Source: Campylobacteraceae bacterium (lineage in GTDB: Bacteria > Campylobacterota > Campylobacteria > Campylobacterales > Campylobacteraceae). Taken from it: a stretch of 5,557 nt of DNA. A model generated the notes under the pieces. That model saw nothing but the letters and a program-made list of their open reading frames with translations. It did no database searches and was not told the origin of the DNA. Location: positions 1-5,557 of the forward strand of contig JAITNC010000052.1 in assembly GCA_031290675.1 (NCBI GenBank), given 5' to 3'. Of the stretch, positions 1 through 4,760 are shown in pieces (position 1 is the first letter of the stretch; each line of letters starts with the position of its first letter). The translations under genes were made by a program, and so were the position numbers.

Positions 1-291
1 AAAGAGGGCTTTTTGAGCAATCACGCAGGCGGCATCTTGGGCGGCATCAGCAACGGTAACGACATAGACCTCAAAGTACACTTCAAACCCACACCGTCTA
101 TATTTTTAGAGCAATCCACGCAAGATACAAACGGCGAATGCGTACAGTTTGGACTCAAAGGCAGACACGACCCTTGTATAGCAGTGCGCGGAAGTATCGT
201 AGCGAACGCTATGAGCGCACTCGTGGTGGCGGATATGCTGCTGTTAAATAGCGCGAGTACAGTAGGGAAGTTGAAAAAGATATATAGGTAA
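1..291 (+). CDS. aroC: Chorismate synthase, C-terminal part (5' end outside window)
   Basis: Frame 1 is open from the first base to a TAA at 289-291, giving the last 96 residues of a protein usually about 360 residues long. Chorismate synthase converts 5-enolpyruvylshikimate-3-phosphate to chorismate in the cytoplasm, using reduced FMN; this is the last step of the shikimate pathway. The family's GFLSNHAGGILGGISNG block is at visible residues 4-20, and the late RHDPC signature starts at residue 57, followed by the typical ALVVADMLLLN helix. In the signature's tail, the position that is usually Glu (as in VxES/EAM) reads Asn here (VANAM). The gene's start and upstream neighbours are not visible. 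An ATG-less in-frame TTG at base 13 is internal and not a start. A large palindrome begins eight bases after the stop and may end the transcript. Identification is secure. Confidence 0.97.
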   Translation, partial: KEGFLSNHAGGILGGISNGNDIDLKVHFKPTPSIFLEQSTQDTNGECVQFGLKGRHDPCIAVRGSIVANAMSALVVADMLLLNSASTVGKLKKIYR

Positions 292-298
292 GCCACCT

Positions 299-442
299 TT
301 TACAATTTTTAGCTTGTTTTTTCGCACGCTAATCTCGTTGCAATTTCGCCACGCTCGCTCACGTACCAGTACGTACGCACCGCTCACGGGCTTCATTTGC
401 GCCTCATTATCGTGCAAAATGACAACGCTAAAATCTTGTAAA
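299..442. repeat. Long imperfect palindrome, MITE-like element of about 144 bp
   Basis: The ends are inverted copies: TTTACAA-TTTTTAGC at 299-313 against GCTAAAATCTTGTAAA at 427-442, which reads TTTACAAGATTTTAGC on the other strand. The match continues inwards with interruptions: GCACG-TAAT-GCAA in the left arm corresponds to GCACG-TAAT-GCAA read from the right arm. The centre is ACGTAC-CA-GTACGT (361-374), itself a perfect six-pair hairpin. The whole unit can therefore fold into one long hairpin on either strand. It carries no transposase, and the minus-strand reading frame through it has no features of a real protein. It is best described as a miniature inverted-repeat or REP-like element. 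It lies just after aroC and could also act as a transcription stop. Confidence 0.75.
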
Positions 443-449
443 CTTGGAG

Positions 450-495
450 TTAATTCCCCTCCTGCGGAGGGGTGTCCGTAGGACGGGGTGGTTTT
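450..495. repeat. Double-hairpin intergenic repeat (CCCCTCC-TGC-GGAGGGG type)
   Basis: Two hairpins sit side by side: a perfect seven-pair GC-rich stem (456-462 with 466-472, loop TGC) and a four-pair stem GTCC-GTA-GGAC (474-484). They are framed by TTAATT on the left and GGGGTGGTTTT on the right. This arrangement resembles a dispersed extragenic repeat known from many bacterial genomes; that match is from memory, not from a search. The stem followed by a T-rich stretch (491-499) could also terminate transcription coming from aroC. Confidence 0.6.
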
Positions 496-528
496 CTTTG
501 CCTTCAATTACAAATTAATCCCCCTTGT

Positions 529-774
529 GTCATTGTGAGGAGCGAAGCAGAGTAACAATCTCAACTCTTATTATTTATGCTAAAGAAAATACAAACAAAC
601 ACAGATCGTCACGCTTGCCGCTATTCCTTCGCTTCACTCAGGGCTTGCAAGCTCACGATGACACAAAATGGCGTGTGGGCGCAAAAAAAGCAAAATACTG
701 GATTGCCACGTCGCTACGCTCCTCGCAATGACGGAGGAATTGTGTCATACTGAGGCGAAGCCGTAAGTATCTCA
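529..774. repeat. Cluster of short dispersed palindromic repeats (GTCATTGYGAGG family)
   Basis: Four units of one family lie within 250 bases in both orientations. Unit 1 (529-562) reads GTCATTGTGAGGAGCGAAGC and ends in AACAATCTC. Unit 2 (604-662) is longer and bounded by inverted ends, ATCGTCACGCTTGC at 605-618 and GCAAGCTCACGAT at 647-659. Unit 3 (700-734) is the reverse form, starting GGATTGCCACG and ending CTCGCAATGACGG. Unit 4 (744-774) reads GTCATACTGAGGCGAAGCCG and ends in AGTATCTCAG. An apparent + strand frame across 525-731 translates only the repeats and is not a gene. The region 292-855 otherwise contains no coding sequence that I can support. Confidence 0.75.
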
Positions 775-816
775 GCTTTCACATATTCACAACATAACGC
801 ATATATTAAGTTTTAT

Positions 817-822
817 TATAAT
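817..822 (+). promoter_or_regulatory. -10 element TATAAT upstream of the DUF4328 gene
   Basis: A perfect TATAAT lies in an AT-rich stretch. No good -35 box is seen 16-18 bases upstream, which is common for Campylobacterota vegetative promoters. Transcription would start at about 829-831. That places the ATG at 826 upstream of the transcript and leaves the ATG at 856 as the usable start. Confidence 0.55.
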
Positions 823-855
823 AAAATGACAAAACAAAAACAAAAAAGGATAAAA

Positions 856-1503
856 ATGGAAAGCAGAGCAGAAAAAAGCAAGAGATTGACATCAAACAAA
901 ACGATGGCGAAAATAGCTATATTTTTCAGTTGGTCTTTCTTGGTTGTATATCTTGTAATAGCTATTGACAATTACTATTTTAGATGGCTTAATGAGGCTG
1001 CAGATACTAATGCTTATTTAAATGCAGGCGTGTTAGTAACAGTAGCGATAAGTTTGATATGTGTGCTCTGGCTTATCGCCACTGTAGTGATATTTATCGT
1101 GTGGTTTTACAAAGCCTACTCAAATCTCCGCAAAGTGACTGATAAGCCAAAATATGCACCGTATTGGGCGGTATGGAGTTGGATTATACCTGTTGTCAAT
1201 TTCTACTTGCCGTTCAAAATCCTCAAAGATATGCAGGCAAAAGCTTCGGACTTGCTCGGAGTTCCCGTGATAGAAAACACCAAAAACAGAAAAATCATCA
1301 ATATCTTGTGGGCATTATATCTTATCGCGTGGGGCTTGGATATCGTATATTATATTATCATATATCCAAATAGTTCCATCATTTTTGATGTGGCTACATT
1401 TGTTTTGTTGATACCCTCAGTCTGGCTGAGCGTGAAAATCATTTATAACTACTCTGTACTTGAGGAGCGGCTTTTTGAAAAAAGCAGAGAGATAAGGGCT
1501 TGA
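856..1503 (+). CDS. DUF4328 family multi-pass membrane protein
   Basis: The product is 215 residues from the ATG at 856. I chose this start because AAGGA at 846-850 is spaced five bases from it. The in-frame ATG at 826 has no ribosome site and follows the TATAAT at 817-822 too closely to be transcribed; it would add ten charged residues. Numbered from 856, hydrophobic segments lie at about 18-38, 58-84, 147-170 and 175-196. The DUF4328 core spans about 83-125: WFYKAYSNLR, then YWAVWSWIIPVVNFYLPFKI, the conserved pattern of a Trp-rich membrane segment followed by a Pro-containing one. The family has no established function; it is an inner-membrane protein of unknown role. The C-terminus is charged and probably cytoplasmic. 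GC content is lower than in aroC, ureI-like and the ATPase gene. It has its own promoter, and no obvious partner gene overlaps it. Confidence 0.85.
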   Translation: MESRAEKSKRLTSNKTMAKIAIFFSWSFLVVYLVIAIDNYYFRWLNEAADTNAYLNAGVLVTVAISLICVLWLIATVVIFIVWFYKAYSNLRKVTDKPKYAPYWAVWSWIIPVVNFYLPFKILKDMQAKASDLLGVPVIENTKNRKIINILWALYLIAWGLDIVYYIIIYPNSSIIFDVATFVLLIPSVWLSVKIIYNYSVLEERLFEKSREIRA

Positions 1504-1514
1504 GCAAGAAAATC

Positions 1515-1549
1515 CTTAGTCGAACTTGACCTCGCCAAACTTGACTAAG
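1515..1549. terminator. Inverted repeat after the DUF4328 gene, possible terminator
   Basis: CTTAGTC (1515-1521) pairs perfectly with GACTAAG (1543-1549). Two more A-T pairs follow if one G is bulged. The loop is about 17 bases and contains a second copy of the sequence ACTTGAC. No T-run follows directly (ACACCTTT), so intrinsic termination is uncertain. The position 11 bases after the stop codon is the main argument in its favour. Confidence 0.35.
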
Positions 1550-1604
1550 ACACCTTTATGTTTGGCTCACTCAAAAAAGTATCTCATTTCAACATTTAAT
1601 ACTT

Positions 1605-1633
1605 TTGATATTTTGTATAACTGATAGTATAAT
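1605..1633 (+). promoter_or_regulatory. Sigma70-type promoter of the lipoprotein gene
   Basis: A TTGATA -35 box (1605-1610) and a perfect TATAAT -10 box (1628-1633) are separated by exactly 17 bases. Transcription should start near 1640, leaving a leader of about 80 bases before the lipoprotein start. It is the best-matching promoter in the window. Confidence 0.7.
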
Positions 1634-1721
1634 ATTTTTATAAGTTTAATTTGATTAGAATTCTTTAACAATTCACTATGGTGAAAATTTAATAGGTACA
1701 GAAATGAAAAAGGAGCGAGAG

Positions 1722-2060
1722 ATGAGAAAAGTTATAGGTTCGGCGATATTGAGCGCTTTGATTTTGGGATTTAGTGGTTGTAGTGATACAGGTAAAGTTG
1801 CTGAAGAGAGCGAGATAGACAGAATGGTCAAAGAGGAGTTTGCGAAAGATGCGGCTAAAAAGAACAATAAAAATGCAAATATTGCAGAAATAGCAGAATA
1901 TGACAACTTAATCAAAATGACTCAAGAACAAATTACATCTGCTAAAGAACATATTGCTAAATCAACAGAGCAAAAAAATAAACAATATTGGCAACAACGA
2001 ATAGAAGCTTATAGTCAACAAATACAATCATATGAGCAGAGAAAAAAAGAGCTTCAATAA
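1722..2060 (+). CDS. Small lipoprotein with a C-terminal coiled coil, function unknown
   Basis: The product is 112 residues. The ATG at 1722 is preferred over the in-frame ATG at 1704 because AGGAG (1711-1715) is six bases before it and because it gives a clean signal peptide. Residues 1-19 have the n-region MRK and a hydrophobic core, then the lipobox FSG-C with Cys20 as the lipidated residue. The following Ser argues for outer-membrane sorting by the E. coli rule, which may not apply here. The mature part is strongly charged, with a Lys/Asn-rich linker at about 40-55. A Gln/Glu/Lys-rich, probably coiled-coil helix runs from about 58 to the end. I do not recognise a family. The protein may act as a small envelope scaffold or adaptor, but this is only a guess from its shape. 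It is driven by the promoter at 1605-1633, and a possible 27-residue frame follows 22 bases later. Confidence 0.75.
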   Translation: MRKVIGSAILSALILGFSGCSDTGKVAEESEIDRMVKEEFAKDAAKKNNKNANIAEIAEYDNLIKMTQEQITSAKEHIAKSTEQKNKQYWQQRIEAYSQQIQSYEQRKKELQ

Positions 2061-2082
2061 AAAATAATAAAGGCAAGTTCAC

Positions 2083-2166
2083 ATGAGTGGTATTTTTACT
2101 GTATTGGATACTTTCTTAACAAAATGTATCGTAGCGATTGACGGTGTGATGGGAATGATAAAATAA
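2083..2166 (+). CDS. Possible 27-residue hydrophobic peptide
   Basis: An ATG at 2083 opens a 28-codon frame ending in TAA at 2164-2166. AAAGG (2069-2073) lies nine bases upstream. The peptide (MSGIFTVLDTFLTKCIVAID followed by GVMGMIK) is mostly hydrophobic with two Lys, two Asp and one Cys, so it could form a single amphipathic or membrane-associated helix. It starts 22 bases after the lipoprotein stop and would be read from the same transcript. A small hairpin starts at its stop codon. I know of no family for it, and chance occurrence of a frame this short is quite possible. Confidence 0.35.
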   Translation: MSGIFTVLDTFLTKCIVAIDGVMGMIK

Positions 2167-2187
2167 CAGCCTCCTGTTAGTTGTTTC
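2164..2187 (+). terminator. Short hairpin with T-rich tail, possible terminator
   Basis: TAACAG (2164-2169) pairs with CTGTTA (2174-2179) around the loop CCTC and is followed by GTTGTTT. The stem is only six pairs. Its position at the end of the lipoprotein/small-peptide transcript makes a termination role plausible. Confidence 0.35.
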
Positions 2188-2222
2188 AAAGCCACAATAA
2201 TGGTTTATGTTATCCGAAAGAT

Positions 2223-2387
2223 GGATTGCCACGTTCGCTGACGCAAACTCGCAATGACGGTGAGAGGAGAAAACACAGATGCTTCGCTTCGTTCACGAAT
2301 GACAATGGGGGGGGGGATGGATTGCCACGCCTGGGGGTACAGGCTCGCAATGACGGAGAAAGAGCTTTGACGCGACGGAGGCAATCC
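2223..2387. repeat. Second cluster of dispersed GGATTGCCACG / CGCAATGACGG repeats
   Basis: Two full units in the same orientation as the unit at 700-734 lie at 2223-2260 and 2319-2356. Both start GGATTGCCACG and end CTCGCAATGACGG; their middles differ. The second contains a five-pair stem, GCCTG (2329-2333) with CAGGC (2340-2344). Between them, 2279-2306 holds a shorter related piece (GATGCTTCGCTTCGTTCACG, then AATGACAATG). At 2371-2387 there is a fragment in the opposite orientation ending GGCAATCC. The + strand frame over 2181-2399 translates repeats only and is not a gene. The remaining bases of 2188-2470 show nothing else that I can support. Confidence 0.75.
2307..2316. repeat. Homopolymeric tract of ten G
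   Basis: Ten consecutive G residues stand between two units of the dispersed-repeat cluster. In Campylobacterota such as Campylobacter jejuni, G tracts of this length change length by slipped-strand mispairing. Here the tract is not inside a convincing gene and lies about 195 bases before the start of the channel gene, so any effect on expression is speculative. Confidence 0.8.
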
Positions 2388-2478
2388 AAAGAAGTGTAAA
2401 CCCCATATTTTTCAAAAATTCACAAAAAATTCTTAAAAGTATAACTTTTTTATCATAATTAAAAGTATATGCGGTTAT

Positions 2479-2484
2479 TATAAT
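2479..2484 (+). promoter_or_regulatory. -10 element TATAAT upstream of the AmiS/UreI-family gene
   Basis: A perfect TATAAT lies 33 bases before the TTG start. The -35 position holds only TAATTA (2456-2461), in a very AT-rich stretch. The predicted transcript would start near 2491 and have a short leader that carries the AGGAG ribosome site. Confidence 0.55.
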
Positions 2485-2511
2485 GACCTCAAATCAACAC
2501 AGGAGCTTATC

Positions 2512-3024
2512 TTGGGTCAATTAGGTCTTTATCTCGTATTTGTCGGCATTGTGCTCGTGATGAACGGTGCGTGCCGCCTCACAAATGTCAATGCCAAATC
2601 CACCTCTTTTATGAACGTGGCGACAGGCGTTATCATCGTAGTGGGCAGCTTCATCTTGCTCTGTAAAGCCCAAAATGTGGGCGAGCTTGTCACGTATCAA
2701 AGTGTTACGGCTGGCTTTTTGTTTGGTTTTACATACCTTTTTATCGCCGCAAACTATCTGTTTGACTTGGATTGGCGGCCATTTGGCTGGTTTTCGCTAT
2801 GTGTCGCTATTTTCGCCGTCACGATGGCGATAGTGTCGTACCAAGCGGGCGATTTGCGATTTGTATTGTTGTGGGCGGCGTGGGCTGTGCTGTGGCTTGA
2901 AGGATTTTTGGAGATAGTCGCAGGGTTCAAAAGCCTCTCAAAAATCTTCCCTTACCTCTCTATAGCGGAGGGCATTTTCGCTGCGTGGATACCCTCAATG
3001 TTTATGATTCTTGGATATTGGTGA
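2512..3024 (+). CDS. AmiS/UreI family urea or short-chain amide channel
   Basis: The product is 170 residues with a TTG start, chosen because AGGAG (2501-2505) is six bases upstream. It is an inner-membrane channel of the family containing Helicobacter pylori UreI and AmiS proteins, which let urea or small amides enter the cell for hydrolysis. Six hydrophobic segments lie at about 3-20, 33-51, 63-84, 91-110, 115-137 and 145-168. Family motifs are clear: GFTYLF at 72-77, LDWRPFGWFSL at 86-96, the Trp ladder W121/W124/W128 within WAAWAVLWLE, and AEGIFAAWIP at 152-161, whose Glu153 matches the conserved Glu of UreI. Both periplasmic loops are short and the protein has no histidine, whereas acid gating of H. 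pylori UreI depends on a periplasmic His. I infer an ungated, AmiS-like channel. No urease or amidase gene is visible, so the substrate is open. It converges on rnhB with a 28-base gap. Confidence 0.92.
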   Translation: MGQLGLYLVFVGIVLVMNGACRLTNVNAKSTSFMNVATGVIIVVGSFILLCKAQNVGELVTYQSVTAGFLFGFTYLFIAANYLFDLDWRPFGWFSLCVAIFAVTMAIVSYQAGDLRFVLLWAAWAVLWLEGFLEIVAGFKSLSKIFPYLSIAEGIFAAWIPSMFMILGYW

Positions 3025-3052
3025 TACAAAACCACAAAGCGGCATCTGTCTT

Positions 3053-3598
3053 TCAAAACAGTGTCGCTTCCAATGCTCTTATCTTGAAACTTTTGCGCTG
3101 ACACGGGCTTTGCCCAAATCTTCTTATCATCTCTATGTGCAGGGCCGAGCCGTAGCCTTTGTGCTTGGCAAATTGATACTGCGGGTAGAGTTTGTCCATT
3201 GTCAGCATATATCTGTCCCGTGTAACTTTAGCGAGGATACTTGCCGCACTCACTTCGGCGACTTTGGCGTCCGCTTTGACCATAGTCGTGATGCCTTTCA
3301 CGCCAAAAGTGCAGTTGCCGTCCATAAGTATCTCACACTCACTAAAATACTCTTTTATCGTTTTTATCGCCTCGCCAAGACATGCGCTTAGTCCTTTATC
3401 GTCCACTTCGTCGTGTTCAAACTGCACTATCTTGAAGCGGGAGTTTTTGCTGATTTGCTCAAACAAAATCTCCCTTTTTTTTGCGCTCAAGGCTTTTGAG
3501 TCCGCCACGCCCGCTATCTCGCTCTCCAAGACGCAGCCAGCGACCACCAAAGGCCCTGCTATGCACCCTCGTCCGGCTTCGTCTATACCACAGAGCAT
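3053..3598 (-). CDS. rnhB: Ribonuclease HII
   Basis: The product is 181 residues, near the usual 190-210 of the family. RNase HII cuts the RNA strand of RNA-DNA hybrids and starts removal of single ribonucleotides left in DNA by replication. The acidic active site is complete: Asp6-Glu7 in GIDEAGRG (residues 4-11), Asp93 in ILMDGN, and Asp110 in VKADAKV. The family blocks VADSKALS (31-38) and SAASILAKVTRD (117-128) are also present. The C-terminal RKSFKI (168-173) fits the family, although the residue before the Arg is Gln where His is common. The ATG is only five bases after the stop of the upstream nitroreductase. No strong ribosome site lies in front of it, which suggests an operon with translational coupling. 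It ends facing the AmiS/UreI-family gene. Confidence 0.96.
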   Translation of the reverse strand: MLCGIDEAGRGCIAGPLVVAGCVLESEIAGVADSKALSAKKREILFEQISKNSRFKIVQFEHDEVDDKGLSACLGEAIKTIKEYFSECEILMDGNCTFGVKGITTMVKADAKVAEVSAASILAKVTRDRYMLTMDKLYPQYQFAKHKGYGSALHIEMIRRFGQSPCQRKSFKIRALEATLF

Positions 3599-3603
3599 CG
3601 TGG

Positions 3604-4242
3604 TTACTTCACGAAAGTTACTATTTTTTCAAGCGGCCATCTTATCTTTTCGCGCGGCTCGCTCACCCTGTATCCAAATGTCAAAACAAACGCTATATTG
3701 TACGAGAGGGCGTCAAAAACGCTCACATTTTCCGTGAGTATTTTTGTCAGCTTGGCAGCGTTGAAACCCTCTATGGGGCAAGTGTCTATGCCTATGGACG
3801 CTGCTGCGTTCATCAGGTTTGCTCCGGCGATGTAAGTCTGCATTTTTGCCCAATTTTGCGCATCTGTCGCAAGGTCGTTTGTGATAAAGTTGTCAAACGC
3901 GCTTTTCACAGCGCCGAGCATCTTCTCCTCTTTGGCTTTTCTGCCGAACGCCTCGTTTAGGTATTCGCTGTCTTTTTTGAAAAACTCTGCCTTTCTTGAG
4001 AGCAGTACGACGACCTCGGAGGCTGTCGTTATCTGCGGCTGGTCCCAACATGCCGAGCGAATGAGTTCTCTAAGCTTGGCGTTTTCCACTACGAGCAGAT
4101 GCCAAGGCTCCAACCCGAAAGATGAGGGCGAAAGTCTCGCCGCCTCAAGTATCGTCTCAAACTCTTCTTTTGAAATATTTCTCTTGTCGTCAAACAGTTT
4201 GCATGCGTGACGAAATTGCAAAGTTTTTATGAAATCATACAT
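3604..4242 (-). CDS. NAD(P)H-dependent nitroreductase family flavoprotein
   Basis: The product is 212 residues, the normal size for FMN-dependent nitroreductases of the NfsB/RdxA type. These homodimeric cytoplasmic enzymes use NAD(P)H to reduce nitro compounds or quinones; the natural substrate is often unknown. FMN-binding features are visible: RHACKLF at 11-17, with Arg11 and Lys15 expected to bind the phosphate; RLSPSSFGLEPWHLLVVENA at 36-55; the helix MQTYIAGANLMNAAASIGID (134-153) followed by CPIEGF (155-160); and the late GYR at 190-192. AGGAG lies five bases before the ATG (4248-4252 on the complementary strand), so the start is firm. rnhB follows after five bases in the same direction, and the two are probably co-transcribed although functionally unrelated. 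It is more NfsB-like than RdxA-like by motif, but I cannot name the exact member. Confidence 0.92.
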   Translation of the reverse strand: MYDFIKTLQFRHACKLFDDKRNISKEEFETILEAARLSPSSFGLEPWHLLVVENAKLRELIRSACWDQPQITTASEVVVLLSRKAEFFKKDSEYLNEAFGRKAKEEKMLGAVKSAFDNFITNDLATDAQNWAKMQTYIAGANLMNAAASIGIDTCPIEGFNAAKLTKILTENVSVFDALSYNIAFVLTFGYRVSEPREKIRWPLEKIVTFVK

Positions 4243-4270
4243 ATTTACTCCTACTTATAAAAAACCTCAA

Positions 4271-4276
4271 ATCATA
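4271..4276 (-). promoter_or_regulatory. Possible -10 element TATGAT for the nitroreductase-rnhB pair
   Basis: Read on the minus strand, TATGAT lies 28 bases before the ATG, leaving room for a short leader that contains AGGAG. A second TATGAT copy occurs further upstream at 4297-4302. No -35 box is convincing. The 123-base region 4243-4365 is divergent and must serve the frame at 4366 as well. Confidence 0.35.
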
Positions 4277-4365
4277 TCATAGTCAAGTAAATTTTTATCA
4301 TAATTAAGAGATGTAAAATTATTTTTAAGGTAGGATTAGCTGTATAAATATTTTAAGGAAATATA

Positions 4366-4740
4366 TTGCTTATGTTTGATATAAATTTGACTAAAAATTA
4401 TAAATCCCTTGCACAAATCGCTCGTATTTATAGCGAAAATTGGGCTTGGTGTTTCGCTTTTTGTCAAAATTATTTGGAAGATTTTATTGGCAATAAAAAT
4501 AAAACTCACCTCGCCCCAAAGCGCAAAAGAGCGGACTGGAGCAGGTTCAACATATCAGTCATATTTTTGTCTCAAAACGGAAGTATATTTTATGCAAAAA
4601 AGGATACAATACGAGATAAAAATAAAATTATGAAGCAGTGGGGAAAAATCCTTAAAGATATAAATCAACAATTACAGATTTTTAGAGACAATAAATATAC
4701 AAAATTTACATTAAGGGGCAATATCGACTTTTGTAGATAG
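4366..4740 (+). pseudogene. Internally deleted DpnI-family restriction endonuclease (relic or reduced derivative)
   Basis: The 124-residue frame starts at TTG 4366, six bases after AAGGA (4355-4359); ATG 4372 is the alternative. Compared from memory with DpnI (254 residues), which cuts adenine-methylated GATC, three blocks match in order. Residues 12-26, YKSLAQIARIYSENW, match DpnI 13-27. Residues 49-84, from LAPKRKRADW through FNI to GSIF and IRD, match about DpnI 129-164 without gaps. Residues 101-118, from QQLQIFRD to the Arg-Gly, match about DpnI 232-249. Two stretches are missing: about DpnI 48-126, with catalytic Asp53, Glu64 and Lys66 and the second zinc Cys pair; and about 178-226, the start of the winged-helix domain. 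The first Cys pair is altered to C-x3-C. Nuclease activity is therefore not expected, yet the frame is open throughout. GC is about 31% (4381-4740). A reduced DNA-binding protein is possible; a decaying gene is simpler. Confidence 0.75.
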
Positions 4741-4760
4741 CCAAAAGGGAGAGAGAAATC

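Noticed and set aside
244..507. - strand frame of 87 codons
   Set aside because: It overlaps the aroC end and reads through the long palindrome and the double hairpin, so its openness comes from repeat sequence.
525..731. + strand frame of 68 codons starting MCHCEERSRVTIS
   Set aside because: It is the translation of the dispersed repeat units. Such CHCEERS-type translations recur wherever this repeat occurs, and no ribosome site or protein features are present.
529..774. Repeat cluster considered as a CRISPR array
   Set aside because: Units differ in length and orientation and are unevenly spaced. There are no regular repeats with unique spacers and no cas genes.
2181..2399. + strand frame of 72 codons across the second repeat cluster
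   Set aside because: It consists of repeat sequence and passes through the ten-G tract; it has no recognisable domain, and composition follows the repeats.
3025..3052. Bidirectional terminator between the convergent channel gene and rnhB
   Set aside because: No inverted repeat with a T-run on either side is visible in these 28 bases.
3192..3737. + strand frame as long as rnhB (181 codons), antisense to it
   Set aside because: It is a shadow of rnhB and the nitroreductase end. The minus strand carries complete catalytic motifs, while this frame is low-complexity Ser/Ala/Thr-rich sequence.
4409..4633. Alternative + strand frame inside the DpnI-like region, considered as evidence of frameshift
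   Set aside because: Its translation does not match the missing DpnI segments, and all three DpnI-like blocks lie in the single frame starting at 4366, so deletion explains the relic better than frameshift.
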